Source: a virus. Taken from it: a stretch of 41,280 nucleotides of DNA. The notes beneath the pieces are model-generated. The model was not told the DNA's origin. It was given only the letters and a program-made list of their open reading frames with translations, and did no database searches. The position numbers and the translations under genes were made by a program. The stretch covers positions 1 through 41,280 of IMG/VR virus record IMGVR_UViG_3300010885_047950; one strand, given 5' to 3'. Shown one piece after another: positions 1 through 7,451 of the stretch (its first letter is position 1; each line of letters starts with the position of its first letter).

Positions 1-2
1 CA

Positions 3-716
3 AAGTTGCTTACTGAAAAGGTATGGGGTGATTTAACCCCACTTGACCCGGATCTATGGAGAAAATTCGGATCTGCTCCCTACTATATAAGCAATTCTAA
101 TAAAAATCTCGTTAAACTTCAAACGAAGTATGGTGCTTGCGGTATGAAGGATATATTTGGTGATAGATTTGAAAATGGCTATCGTATGATAAATTTTATA
201 TCTAGTCAAGTATACCAGCTTAACAAAGAGTGGGTTGACACTAAAGCAATTTTGGAATTAAAATCACTCACATTCTCTTCTCCATTCTCTTCTCTAGAAG
301 ATTTAGAGGAAAATGTTGTGGTTAAAAATGTTAAAGAAGAGGCTCAGAAATTTTACCTGGATAAAACAAAGAACTTTGATGATAGAGTTACAGTATTTGC
401 TGTTCATGGTGAGGAAGAGACTTATATATATGAACCCAACAATATCAATTTAAGAACTATATTCAAGATTTATTATGAGGATGCTTATGAATTAGATAGA
501 CATAGCATAATTAATACAAATCAGATAGTTGATAGTTGGGTATATGATTTGTCAAAAAACAGATGTAAGATAGACTGGGTGAATCCATTTCATCCAAAAT
601 TGATTAAAACTGATAGAATCTATCAACCCTCAGAAGAGGCAATTAATAGATTGAGAAGATACTACATGGAGAAACTCTTTTTAGAGGGTATAGCTTCATT
701 TGAATTTGACTGGTAA
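3..716 (+). CDS. Hypothetical phage protein (5'-truncated by window edge)
   Basis: The reading frame is open to the left edge of the window, so the first in-frame TTG (position 6) is probably not the real start and the N-terminus is missing. About 236 residues are visible. They are mixed alpha/beta and rich in Tyr, Asn and charged residues, with no signal peptide, membrane segment or recognisable catalytic motif. The gene ends in TAA shortly before a strong bidirectional terminator at 731-757, so it is the last gene of a rightward unit. I do not recognise the family. Codon use matches neighbouring phage genes. Confidence 0.7.
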   Translation, partial: KLLTEKVWGDLTPLDPDLWRKFGSAPYYISNSNKNLVKLQTKYGACGMKDIFGDRFENGYRMINFISSQVYQLNKEWVDTKAILELKSLTFSSPFSSLEDLEENVVVKNVKEEAQKFYLDKTKNFDDRVTVFAVHGEEETYIYEPNNINLRTIFKIYYEDAYELDRHSIINTNQIVDSWVYDLSKNRCKIDWVNPFHPKLIKTDRIYQPSEEAINRLRRYYMEKLFLEGIASFEFDW

Positions 717-730
717 TAAAAAAGAATAAA

Positions 731-757
731 AAAGACTCAATTAATTGAGTCTTTTTT
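731..757. terminator. Bidirectional intrinsic terminator
   Basis: A perfect 24-bp palindrome (AAAGACTCAATT and its complement, 731-754) is followed by a T run on the + strand and flanked by an A run on the left. It lies between the rightward gene ending at 716 and the leftward HNH gene, whose stop codon is inside the right arm, so it can terminate both. Confidence 0.85.
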
Positions 758-1325
758 TAATATTACTTAATCTCACTGGTAAAACGACTTTCATCCAATC
801 ATCATAGGTTATGTCAGCTTTTAATTGATTGCATGCGTTACAACATACTGCTAAGTTATTTTTGTCTAATTTTGCACCTCCTTTTGATATTGGTTGCTTA
901 TGGTCGCATGTCGCGCCATCTGATTTATTGAATGAGTGGGGTTTTATAAACTTTGATTTTTCTACCTTATTTGAGAAGGTGTCGTATATTATAAGTGGTC
1001 CACTATTACAATATTCACATTTCAATACACCTTTATCCTTTAATTCGTCTTTTAGAAAATTTATATTATTTAATAACTGTATAAGGTCGCCTTTTCTGTT
1101 TCTAAATGCTCTTAGTAGTTGTTTCTTTAATCCGGCTGTATATAATCCAGGTGCTATTTCGGTTTCATCCTCACTTAGTTTATTTCTCAGCATTAAACCA
1201 GCTGAGAGCGATTTATTTGTTTTTGGATGATCCAACATATTATCAACCTCTTTTGTGTATCCTGATTGAGATGCTTTTGTCAATCGTAATTCCTCATTTA
1301 GGAATTCTAAAAAATTTTTTATCAT
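741..1325 (-). CDS. HNH homing-type endonuclease with possible N-terminal capsid-targeting tag
   Basis: 194 aa. The C-terminal half is a classical zinc-bound HNH/McrA-type nuclease: C103-x2-C106, then D141-H142 in a CDHKQPISKGG context, N157, and the C162-x2-C165-N pair. This fold cuts DNA with one metal at the His; freestanding phage copies usually act as homing endonucleases. The first ten residues (MIKNFLEFLNE) resemble the N-terminal tag seen on other proteins in this window, so virion packaging is conceivable. The ATG at 1325 is preceded by the TTAATATATA-type motif ending 2 nt upstream. The stop lies in the terminator at 731-757. The nuclease call is firm; the homing role is inferred. 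Confidence 0.88.
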   Translation of the reverse strand: MIKNFLEFLNEELRLTKASQSGYTKEVDNMLDHPKTNKSLSAGLMLRNKLSEDETEIAPGLYTAGLKKQLLRAFRNRKGDLIQLLNNINFLKDELKDKGVLKCEYCNSGPLIIYDTFSNKVEKSKFIKPHSFNKSDGATCDHKQPISKGGAKLDKNNLAVCCNACNQLKADITYDDWMKVVLPVRLSNIKKRLN

Positions 1326-1327
1326 GT

Positions 1328-1339
1328 TATATATATTAA
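1328..1339 (-). promoter_or_regulatory. TTAATATATA-type upstream motif (candidate late promoter)
   Basis: On the minus strand the sequence TTAATATATATA ends 2 nt before the ATG of the HNH gene. The same motif occurs at similar distance before at least ten other genes here. Transcription from a normal -10 position would give a leaderless mRNA. Confidence 0.5.
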
Positions 1340-1349
1340 AAATAAATTG

Positions 1350-1357
1350 TATATTTG
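1350..1357 (+). promoter_or_regulatory. Bacteroidetes-type -7 box (TATATTTG)
   Basis: TATATTTG matches the TAnnTTTG box of Bacteroidetes housekeeping promoters. Only 4 nt separate it from the ATG at 1362, so the transcript would begin at or next to the start codon. The -33 TTG element is weak here. Confidence 0.6.
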
Positions 1358-1361
1358 TTTA

Positions 1362-1592
1362 ATGGAAGATTTAAAATTACGCCCGTATAATAGATTAAAA
1401 GCAGTCATTAAAGATGATGATATCTCTTTAAGTGATAAGGCTCAAGATAATTTAGATGCGATTTTAGGCATAGAAAAAAAAGTTGAAAATTCTTTTTTAA
1501 CCAAGATTAGAAATTTCTTTAAGATGATTGATTCTAAGATTTTTACAAAACCCGATAGAATGTGGAATACAACTTATCATAAAAGAAAATAA
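1362..1592 (+). CDS. Small hypothetical protein
   Basis: 76 aa, basic at the C-terminus. The start is placed at ATG 1362 rather than the in-frame TTG at 1347, because the TTG lies inside the candidate TATATTTG promoter box. The sequence looks helical, with a central LxKIRNFFKMI amphipathic stretch, and has no known motif. It is divergent from the HNH gene, with which it shares a 36-bp intergenic region carrying one promoter-like motif in each direction. Small proteins behind host-type promoters in phages are often early host-takeover factors, but nothing in the sequence shows this. Confidence 0.65.
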   Translation: MEDLKLRPYNRLKAVIKDDDISLSDKAQDNLDAILGIEKKVENSFLTKIRNFFKMIDSKIFTKPDRMWNTTYHKRK

Positions 1593-1652
1593 ACTTTTTC
1601 GAAATCGATCATATAAGTATTATGAATTAGATTAATTAGTTTTAATATACTG

Positions 1653-1719
1653 AACCTCCGTAGTGATGTCTTACTTGTGTTTCCCTTTCACAAATGGATG
1701 TTACTTTGGGGGTTTTTTT
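1653..1719 (+). ncRNA. Long imperfect hairpin with T tract (terminator, attenuator or structured leader)
   Basis: Three stacked helices are visible: AACCTCC (1653-1659) with GGGGGTT (1708-1714), AGTGA with TTACT, and an apical TTGTG/CACAA stem with a 9-nt pyrimidine loop. They are separated by near-symmetric internal loops and followed by a run of seven T. In addition, CTGAAC just before the element can pair with GTTCAG just after the T run, giving an alternative fold. It sits between the gene ending at 1592 and the GTG start at 1743, in a 150-base gap with no other gene. Confidence 0.5.
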
Positions 1720-1742
1720 AGTTCAGAAAATTCAAGATACCT

Positions 1743-2072
1743 GTGAAAGATAAAAATACTTTTGTGAGTCATAATGATACACATCATTACTCCTTAGACA
1801 AAGAGTTTGAGGTTTTGATACAAGATGCCCAAGATATTGAGGTTTATGGATGGGTTATTGAAGAATGTAGAACAACATCTTCTAATCTCTGGGAGAGAAG
1901 TTGTAATCATAGGTTATATACCTCTAAAGAGGTAGCTATGGAAGCCTCGCTGCAAATGAGTAATTTCCGAAATAATTCTAAATTGGGAAAATGGGAGTAT
2001 AGAGTTATACCATTATACGCATTCGATACTGCAACATATAGGAATTACCTAATAGAAAAAATTACTAATTAA
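1743..2072 (+). CDS. Hypothetical phage protein
   Basis: 109 aa if translation begins at GTG 1743. The frame opens after a TAG at 1719-1721 and no ATG precedes conserved-looking sequence, so GTG is the best start. The protein is soluble and mixed alpha/beta, with aromatic-rich ends, Cys residues in EECRTT and ERSCNHR, and a conserved-looking YTSKEVAMEASL helix. I recognise no family. It follows the structured element at 1653-1719, which may control its expression by premature termination or leader folding. Confidence 0.6.
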   Translation: MKDKNTFVSHNDTHHYSLDKEFEVLIQDAQDIEVYGWVIEECRTTSSNLWERSCNHRLYTSKEVAMEASLQMSNFRNNSKLGKWEYRVIPLYAFDTATYRNYLIEKITN

Positions 2073-2111
2073 AAGAAAAATCATATATTTATAACCGATT
2101 AAAGAAAATAT

Positions 2112-2744
2112 ATGCAAGAGGAAAAGATAATTGGCTTAGTGAATCATATTTTATTAAGCTATGCTTTTAGATATGTTGATGAATATATAACACATTATAA
2201 TGAGCAGTTTACAATCGATAGATTTAAAAAAGCAGTGCCTAAAACTGCCGTGGAGTATATTGAGTTTTTTAACCATAATAACGATTTCTCAAAAAATAAA
2301 ATAGGACTCTTAATATATCTAACGTGTATTTCTTATTCTGATAAGAATAAAGAAGCCTTACTTGATTACCTATCAAATGATGAATTTTATTTCTATCCAA
2401 CTGATTTTGGTATAGTTAATAGAGGTATTGAAAAGCTATTGGAATCCAAGGATGATAGACTTGTTCTAACGTGTAATTATAATAGTAAAATAAATTGCGA
2501 TAGGTTTAATCACAATAAATATTACTTAGGAGAAGAGGATATTACCACTTGTGCAACAAAATCAATTGAATTTATATCAAACCATCGAGTATCGAACTTT
2601 GTACTAAGAGGAATGGATGTTTTATCTTACTGGGCAAAGAACAGTCTTACATATAGATGTTATTTTGGTTCTACTGATATAGAAGGGCTTATAAAGATTT
2701 TGAAAGTAGAATCAAGTGTATTAGGTGTTGGTATGGGGTGGTAA
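2112..2744 (+). CDS. Hypothetical phage protein
   Basis: 210 aa, starting at ATG 2112 behind an A-rich leader. A TATATTTA sequence about 20 nt upstream differs by one base from the host-type TAnnTTTG box. The protein is mostly helical in its first half (FKKAVPKTAVEYIEFF, NKEALLDYL) and has scattered Cys/His residues that do not form a clear zinc site. The C-terminus ends in a small Gly/Val/Trp tail. No family recognised. It is followed by a separate host-type promoter for the peptidase gene, so it is probably monocistronic. Confidence 0.65.
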   Translation: MQEEKIIGLVNHILLSYAFRYVDEYITHYNEQFTIDRFKKAVPKTAVEYIEFFNHNNDFSKNKIGLLIYLTCISYSDKNKEALLDYLSNDEFYFYPTDFGIVNRGIEKLLESKDDRLVLTCNYNSKINCDRFNHNKYYLGEEDITTCATKSIEFISNHRVSNFVLRGMDVLSYWAKNSLTYRCYFGSTDIEGLIKILKVESSVLGVGMGW

Positions 2745-2751
2745 TAACTGA

Positions 2752-2783
2752 TTTGGAAAGTTCAATAAAATGTCTTATATTTG
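2752..2783 (+). promoter_or_regulatory. Complete Bacteroidetes-type promoter
   Basis: TTTG at 2752-2755, a 20-nt spacer and TATATTTG at 2776-2783 match the TTTG-N19/20-TAnnTTTG consensus closely. The first gene downstream is the zinc peptidase-like protein at 2824, giving a leader of roughly 35 nt. Confidence 0.8.
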
Positions 2784-2823
2784 TATAAATCTATACATAA
2801 AATATAGTTAAAAAATTTAACAA

Positions 2824-4020
2824 ATGAATATTGTAAATACATTTCTGAAACTTACTAATAGAACGTATCCATACGGATATGAGGAAGAACTATTGGGATT
2901 TTTACCAGATGGCTATAAAACTGATGAAGATGGTAATCATTACTATGAAGTCGGTACTGGTAGCAAGACTATATTTGCTTGTCACTTAGATACAGCCTGT
3001 AAGAAGTCTGAAAAGGTTAAGCACGTATTTGATGGTAAATTTGTTAGAACAAACAAGCAAACAATATTAGGTGCTGATGATAAAGCTGGTATGAGTGTCA
3101 TTTTATATATGATACATAAAAATGTACCTGGATTATACTATTTCTTTATAGGTGAGGAAGTTGGTTGTATTGGTTCATCTGCTGCTTCAAAGAGAGTTGA
3201 TTTCTTTTCTAAATATAATCGTATTATATCTTTTGATAGACGTGGTACTACTTCAATTATTACACATCAATCATCAAAAAGAACTTGTTCTGATAATTTT
3301 GCTGAGGCACTATCTAAGGAGTATGCTAAATCTAATTTACCCTTGGAAAAAGATGATGGTGGTGTTTATACTGACTCTGCTGAGTTTAAGACAATTATTT
3401 CTGAGTGTACTAATATTTCGGTTGGTTATTATAAAGAACATACAACTGAAGAGCACCAAGATATTAGATTCTTGGAAGACCTAGCAGAAGCATCTGTTCG
3501 TGTTGATTGGGAGTCATTGCCTGTTTCAAGAGATCCTTCAAAGACAGAGTGGAAAAGTAGTGACTATTACTATTACGGTGGTGATAGAAATTATACCCCA
3601 AAAAGAAACTCTAAGGGAAACTGGAGAGCAAGAAATAATTGGGTATGGAGTGCAGAAAATGATGATTATGTATTTTCTACTAAGTCAGTTGAAAAGAAAT
3701 TTAATGATGACGACTTCTATGGTAATCTTTATGACACAAAAAAGAAAGGTAGAGAGTTCTATAATGACTTAGAAAATCAATTAACAGTTGATGACCTGCT
3801 GGGTGTTGCTGAAGTAAAAGATGGTGCTTTCCTAAAGGACTCTAGCCAGACTGACTACTATAAAGGAGTTAGAAAGATGTTTTTGGATGATACAATTTCT
3901 AATGATGAATTAGAGATAATTAAGTTACAGTGTTTAAATATGGCTGACAAAGCCGATAGTGATTTCTATAAATATATGAAACTATCAAATTCAGAAGATT
4001 ACTATTCTGAGATTACTTAG
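2824..4020 (+). CDS. M20/M28/M42-type zinc peptidase-like protein (paralogue A)
   Basis: 398 aa. The N-terminal 235 residues carry the ligand set of co-catalytic zinc aminopeptidases/deacylases: H54-x-D56 (FACHLDTA), D85 (GADDKAG), the E111-E112 pair (FFIGEEVGC), D138 and H206. The C-terminal 160 residues are a separate charged, Tyr/Asp-rich region unlike standard peptidases. A homologue lies at 36477-37664 with the same catalytic core but a different tail. Such enzymes hydrolyse peptide or acyl-amino-acid bonds; the phage substrate is unknown. Expression is probably early, from the promoter at 2752-2783. The 3' end overlaps the convergent endonuclease gene by 8 nt with no terminator between them. 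Confidence 0.8.
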   Translation: MNIVNTFLKLTNRTYPYGYEEELLGFLPDGYKTDEDGNHYYEVGTGSKTIFACHLDTACKKSEKVKHVFDGKFVRTNKQTILGADDKAGMSVILYMIHKNVPGLYYFFIGEEVGCIGSSAASKRVDFFSKYNRIISFDRRGTTSIITHQSSKRTCSDNFAEALSKEYAKSNLPLEKDDGGVYTDSAEFKTIISECTNISVGYYKEHTTEEHQDIRFLEDLAEASVRVDWESLPVSRDPSKTEWKSSDYYYYGGDRNYTPKRNSKGNWRARNNWVWSAENDDYVFSTKSVEKKFNDDDFYGNLYDTKKKGREFYNDLENQLTVDDLLGVAEVKDGAFLKDSSQTDYYKGVRKMFLDDTISNDELEIIKLQCLNMADKADSDFYKYMKLSNSEDYYSEIT

Positions 4021-5272
4021 TCTTAAATCTATCGATTATATCGGTAGTTGATATAACTTCATCGGGAGCGTTCTTAATTTTAGAACTCTCAACATTATGT
4101 GATATCTTATACCTTCTACCAATTATGTCTTCTATTTTACAAACGGTTAGCATACCATTATACCAATATTCGATAATTATCAAATCCCCTTTTTTATAAA
4201 AATTGCTCATTTCAATTATGAATGAGTAATTTTCTTTTGTATGTCTATTTATCTGTCCTCGACTTCTATTAGAAGTTGTCATGTGTTGTGTGTAATCATC
4301 AATTAGTCCTAAGTATAATAGCTTATGATATATTGTGTTTTGTTCTCGTATAAATGTTGTATAATCATTGTAGCTCATGCAGACTTTTTTAATTTTTTCT
4401 ATACTAAGTATATTACTAAATATATCAGACTTTATTATTTCTATATTAGAAATATCTTTCGATTCTATATTCATATGCAGAGCTTCATTTATGATACTTA
4501 AATTAAGTATAAGCTTAGACGATATGTTATTAACATATGTGTCGAAGCTCTTATTTTTCATGCCGGTCTCATTAATGGTTATTAGAGTTATTCCCTTTCT
4601 CTCACATAGATGTCTTTTAAAGTCAGAACCATTATTGTGGTAGTACTTACCATCATATTCAAATCCCAATTTTTCATCCTCAAATAATATGTCAATTTCA
4701 TATGGTGATATAGCCTTTCGATTATTATAAGATATTTTCTTACCAGTTATCTTTTCTAAGATGCTTTTAAGTATTAGTTGAGGTGTGCTATAAGATATAT
4801 TTAACATATGCTTGGTGACATCATCTATCTTTCTATTCATATATAACCAGGCATATAGGTTTGGATCCGAAATCTTCAATTCCTGTTTAGTTACATATTT
4901 TAGACATTCTTTCTCTATAAAGTCCTTCGTATATTTCTTACTCCTCTTTAGTCCAAGTCTTTGGATCATTGTCTGTATCGAATTAACTGTTCTGTTCATC
5001 TTACTTGATAGTTCGTTATTACTCAATATGTCAAAATTTTCAGATAGGTAGTCGATATCTTGTTTAGTCCACAAATCATCACCCCATTTGGCATTTATTC
5101 TACTAGTATTAATTGACTTGATGTAACTAACATCTTTTTTTAATTCTAGTCTAATTGCCTTTGCATCTACTGCTTTTTTTGTCTTATTTAATAATATAGC
5201 AATATCATCATTAGATTTTATTGGATAATTATCTTTTAGAAATTTAATTTCATCTTCCGTCCAATTTAACAT
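4013..5272 (-). CDS. Homing endonuclease: two SANT/Myb-like HTH repeats plus PD-(D/E)XK (EDxHD/Vsr-like) nuclease
   Basis: 419 aa. Residues 1-45 and about 65-115 are two Trp-containing SANT/Myb-like helix-turn-helix repeats (WTEDEIKFLKDNYP, WTKQDIDYLSENFD), which would bind DNA. Around residues 165-245 is a Vsr-like nuclease core: SPYEIDILFEDEKLGFEYDG, then YYHNNGSDFKRHL and ITLITINE, the arrangement of the EDxHD homing endonucleases such as I-Bth0305I. A C-terminal tail (about 350-419) contains a KKGDLIIIEYWYNG segment resembling the tail of the protein at 38807-39379. It converges on the peptidase gene with an 8-nt overlap. The nuclease class is well supported; target site unknown. Confidence 0.82.
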   Translation of the reverse strand: MLNWTEDEIKFLKDNYPIKSNDDIAILLNKTKKAVDAKAIRLELKKDVSYIKSINTSRINAKWGDDLWTKQDIDYLSENFDILSNNELSSKMNRTVNSIQTMIQRLGLKRSKKYTKDFIEKECLKYVTKQELKISDPNLYAWLYMNRKIDDVTKHMLNISYSTPQLILKSILEKITGKKISYNNRKAISPYEIDILFEDEKLGFEYDGKYYHNNGSDFKRHLCERKGITLITINETGMKNKSFDTYVNNISSKLILNLSIINEALHMNIESKDISNIEIIKSDIFSNILSIEKIKKVCMSYNDYTTFIREQNTIYHKLLYLGLIDDYTQHMTTSNRSRGQINRHTKENYSFIIEMSNFYKKGDLIIIEYWYNGMLTVCKIEDIIGRRYKISHNVESSKIKNAPDEVISTTDIIDRFKTK

Positions 5273-5275
5273 TTA

Positions 5276-5306
5276 TTGTTTATTAGTTTTTATTTTCGTA
5301 TATTTG
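5276..5306 (+). promoter_or_regulatory. Bacteroidetes-type promoter
   Basis: TTG at 5276-5278, a 20-nt spacer and TATATTTG at 5299-5306 lie upstream of the ATG at 5329, giving a leader of about 15 nt. A reversed TTAATATATA copy (5317-5326) lies in the leader and could serve the divergent endonuclease gene. Confidence 0.7.
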
Positions 5307-5328
5307 TACACAATAGTATATATTAATT

Positions 5329-6327
5329 ATGAAAAATGTTTTTAGAGTAGGTAACCTGGTTGTTGATATATCGTTTAAGGACTTTTTATATATGAACTCT
5401 TGTAGAATATCTGATATGATACTTGGGTTTGAAACTTTGACAGATATAAATTATATTGGTGTGACCGATAAAATAGATACAGTTTCATATCTACCCTCCA
5501 GTAAATTAAGTGCGGTTGTTGCTAGTGGTATTGATCCTTATGCTGACGGAATAGGCAGAACCTATATAAAAATAGGTAGACTCGTTTCAAAAATTTTCCC
5601 AAAAGATGTAATTAAATCCTATATAAATCACAGCGATGTAGAGGCTTTTGTTAACTCATACAAGTCATTTTTTGATGAGAGTAATAAAAAAATGGTTGTT
5701 GTTAGTGGTGCAGATGTTGTAAAATATTACTATGCTGGAACATACTGCTATCCAGATACTGGTACCTTATGGAAATCCTGTATGAGACATCGTGGTTGTA
5801 AAAGCTTTTTAGAGTTGTATGAAAAAAACCCTGATAAAGTTAAAATGGTTATATTATTTACGGATCAGGATGGACAACAAAAAGTTAGAGGCAGAGCATT
5901 GTTATGGGAGGCAGAAGATATGTCTGGTAACAAGGTTAGAATAATGGATAGAATCTACACCATATTTGACTCTGACGTTTTTGTTTTCAAAAAATGGGGT
6001 AGAGAAAATGGTTATATATCAAAATTTTATCAGAATGCCAAAACACCTAGTATATTTGAGGTTGATGGGAAGGAGATGATTTTAAATCTGACGGTAAAGT
6101 TAGATATTCATTCATTTAGTTTTTACCCATATCTCGATAGCTTTCAGTTTTTCAATATGAGTGAGGGTGTGTTGTATAATAATACCTATTCATATTATGA
6201 ATTTCATTTAGTACAGTCCGATGGTCGATTATGTAAATTTGAGGATGATGAAGAGCCAGAAGAGCCAGAAGAGGACTGGGATGATGTGGGTCCATGGTTT
6301 GATGATGATGGTCCGGGTTTGATTTAA
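5329..6327 (+). CDS. Conserved-looking phage protein with acidic C-terminal tail
   Basis: 332 aa. The central part contains a block reminiscent of hypothetical proteins in many large phages: a TGTLWKSCMRHRGC motif, then LYEKNPDKVKMVIL, VRGRALLWEAED and DRIYTIFDSD. I know no function for this block. The last 30 residues are almost entirely Asp/Glu/Pro/Trp/Gly (EEPEEPEEDWDD), a tail typical of DNA mimicry or of binding a basic partner. It is expressed from a clear host-type promoter (5276-5306) and ends in a strong bidirectional terminator, so it is a single-gene unit. Function unassigned. Confidence 0.7.
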   Translation: MKNVFRVGNLVVDISFKDFLYMNSCRISDMILGFETLTDINYIGVTDKIDTVSYLPSSKLSAVVASGIDPYADGIGRTYIKIGRLVSKIFPKDVIKSYINHSDVEAFVNSYKSFFDESNKKMVVVSGADVVKYYYAGTYCYPDTGTLWKSCMRHRGCKSFLELYEKNPDKVKMVILFTDQDGQQKVRGRALLWEAEDMSGNKVRIMDRIYTIFDSDVFVFKKWGRENGYISKFYQNAKTPSIFEVDGKEMILNLTVKLDIHSFSFYPYLDSFQFFNMSEGVLYNNTYSYYEFHLVQSDGRLCKFEDDEEPEEPEEDWDDVGPWFDDDGPGLI

Positions 6328-6355
6328 AAAAGGGGGTTGAAAACCCCCCTTTTTT
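6326..6355. terminator. Bidirectional intrinsic terminator
   Basis: A GGGGGTT/AACCCCC stem with a short GAA-type loop is flanked by an A run on the left and a T run on the right. It separates the convergent gene ending at 6327 and the phoH gene ending at 6357. Confidence 0.88.
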
Positions 6356-6356
6356 G

Positions 6357-7112
6357 TTATTTATCATTTTCTATTCGATATTTATCATATCTGTTTGTAA
6401 GCTCAATTAAGAATTTGTTCCTAACAATATCCTCGTTTCTAAACTCAAACATAAATAGCTCTTCCATACCATCTGTCATATTTATAAAATCAACATAGCC
6501 AGAATCTTTACGCTTAACATCATATTGAGAAGTATCACCCATCATAATTCCCTTCGCATTCTTACCCAATCTTGTTGACCATAACATCAATTGTGACATT
6601 GATGAGTTCTGACACTCATCTAGCATAATAATACAATTGTCATAAGTTGAACCTCTCATGTAACCCAGTGGCTCAAATTTAATCTCCTCTGTGCTGAATA
6701 GGAAGTCGATTGTCATCTTATCAAGTATCTTACAGAAGTTTGTGTAATAAGATTGCTTGTATGGATCAATCTTCTCTTCAATTGTACCCGGAAGTAGACC
6801 AAGTGTCATGCCACTTTCAATGTTTGGCTTTGTTATTATTATTTGTTCAACTTTCTTATCCGCTAATAAAGATAGCGCAGTGTAACAACTTGTAAATGTC
6901 TTCGATGTCCCAGCTGGCCCGTGAACAACAGTTAGTGTGTTATTTCTTATTCCTTTGAATAAGTCTCGTTGTCTATCTGTTAGAACAACATGTGATGCGT
7001 CATTTTGAAATTGCTCTCTACCTAACGAACTTCTCTTCATTATCTTAGTTTTTCTATACTCTTCAAGACCGTTTTCGATCTCTTTTTTTGCAGCGTACTT
7101 TGATTTACTCAT
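6357..7112 (-). CDS. phoH: PhoH-like ATPase
   Basis: 251 aa, close to the size of the PhoH ATPase domain. Walker A is GPAGTSKT (65-72), Walker B is IIMLDE (161-166) and GDTSQYD (192-198) is the conserved PhoH motif III. KPNIESGMTLGLLPGT (95-110) matches the RP...G..LG.LPG block of the family. PhoH proteins are P-loop NTPases related to superfamily 1 helicases and are common in phages; RNA or DNA remodelling is the usual suggestion. The gene is divergent from the tail-protein operon, and a TTAATATATA motif lies 15 nt upstream. Identification is firm; physiological role is not. Confidence 0.92.
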   Translation of the reverse strand: MSKSKYAAKKEIENGLEEYRKTKIMKRSSLGREQFQNDASHVVLTDRQRDLFKGIRNNTLTVVHGPAGTSKTFTSCYTALSLLADKKVEQIIITKPNIESGMTLGLLPGTIEEKIDPYKQSYYTNFCKILDKMTIDFLFSTEEIKFEPLGYMRGSTYDNCIIMLDECQNSSMSQLMLWSTRLGKNAKGIMMGDTSQYDVKRKDSGYVDFINMTDGMEELFMFEFRNEDIVRNKFLIELTNRYDKYRIENDK

Positions 7113-7127
7113 TGGCGTTTTTATTTT

Positions 7128-7137
7128 TATATATTAA
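7128..7137 (-). promoter_or_regulatory. TTAATATATA motif (candidate late promoter for phoH)
   Basis: An exact TTAATATATA on the minus strand, 15 nt before the phoH ATG. The spacing allows a short normal leader. Confidence 0.45.
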
Positions 7138-7192
7138 AAAAATATATCTATGAATGGATAAATAAAAAATGAATATATAGTATATCCTTATG

Positions 7193-7202
7193 TTAATATA
7201 TA
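7193..7202 (+). promoter_or_regulatory. TTAATATATA motif (candidate late promoter)
   Basis: An exact TTAATATATA followed by AAATAAAAG, 20 nt before ATG 7223. It is the natural promoter position for the two-gene unit of the small protein and the 1707-aa virion protein. It also argues against the upstream ATG at 7190, which would precede the motif. Confidence 0.5.
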
Positions 7203-7222
7203 AAATAAAAGAGAATAGAGTT

Positions 7223-7450
7223 ATGTCAAATAAAAAGGAAATTAAGGAAAAGCTAATATATGATTTGATTTTCTCAGATATCGTTGAGTATGAAATAAAT
7301 GTTGGTGATTATATCACCGAATTATATAAGTATGATAGATTTATTGATGAGATAAAGTCTGTTCTTTTGAAGTCAAAGGTTAGTATAATTAAGGAAAAAG
7401 TCAGTGTTGAGGCAAATTCAGTTTCATGGAAAATAAAAGTAAAAAAATAA
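7223..7450 (+). CDS. Small hypothetical protein upstream of giant virion protein
   Basis: 75 aa from ATG 7223 (MSNKKEIKEK). An in-frame ATG at 7190 is less likely because the TTAATATATA motif lies after it. The protein is Lys-rich, with helical N-terminal and beta-rich C-terminal halves (SKVSIIKEKVSVEANSVSWK). It ends one base before the next ATG at 7452, so the two genes are almost certainly co-transcribed and translationally coupled. This suggests a structural or chaperone role for the large protein, but no family was recognised. Confidence 0.65.
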   Translation: MSNKKEIKEKLIYDLIFSDIVEYEINVGDYITELYKYDRFIDEIKSVLLKSKVSIIKEKVSVEANSVSWKIKVKK

Positions 7451-7451
7451 T

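Noticed and set aside
829-1339. Rightward open frames overlapping the HNH gene
   Set aside because: They lie antisense to a clear HNH coding frame and lack recognisable protein features.
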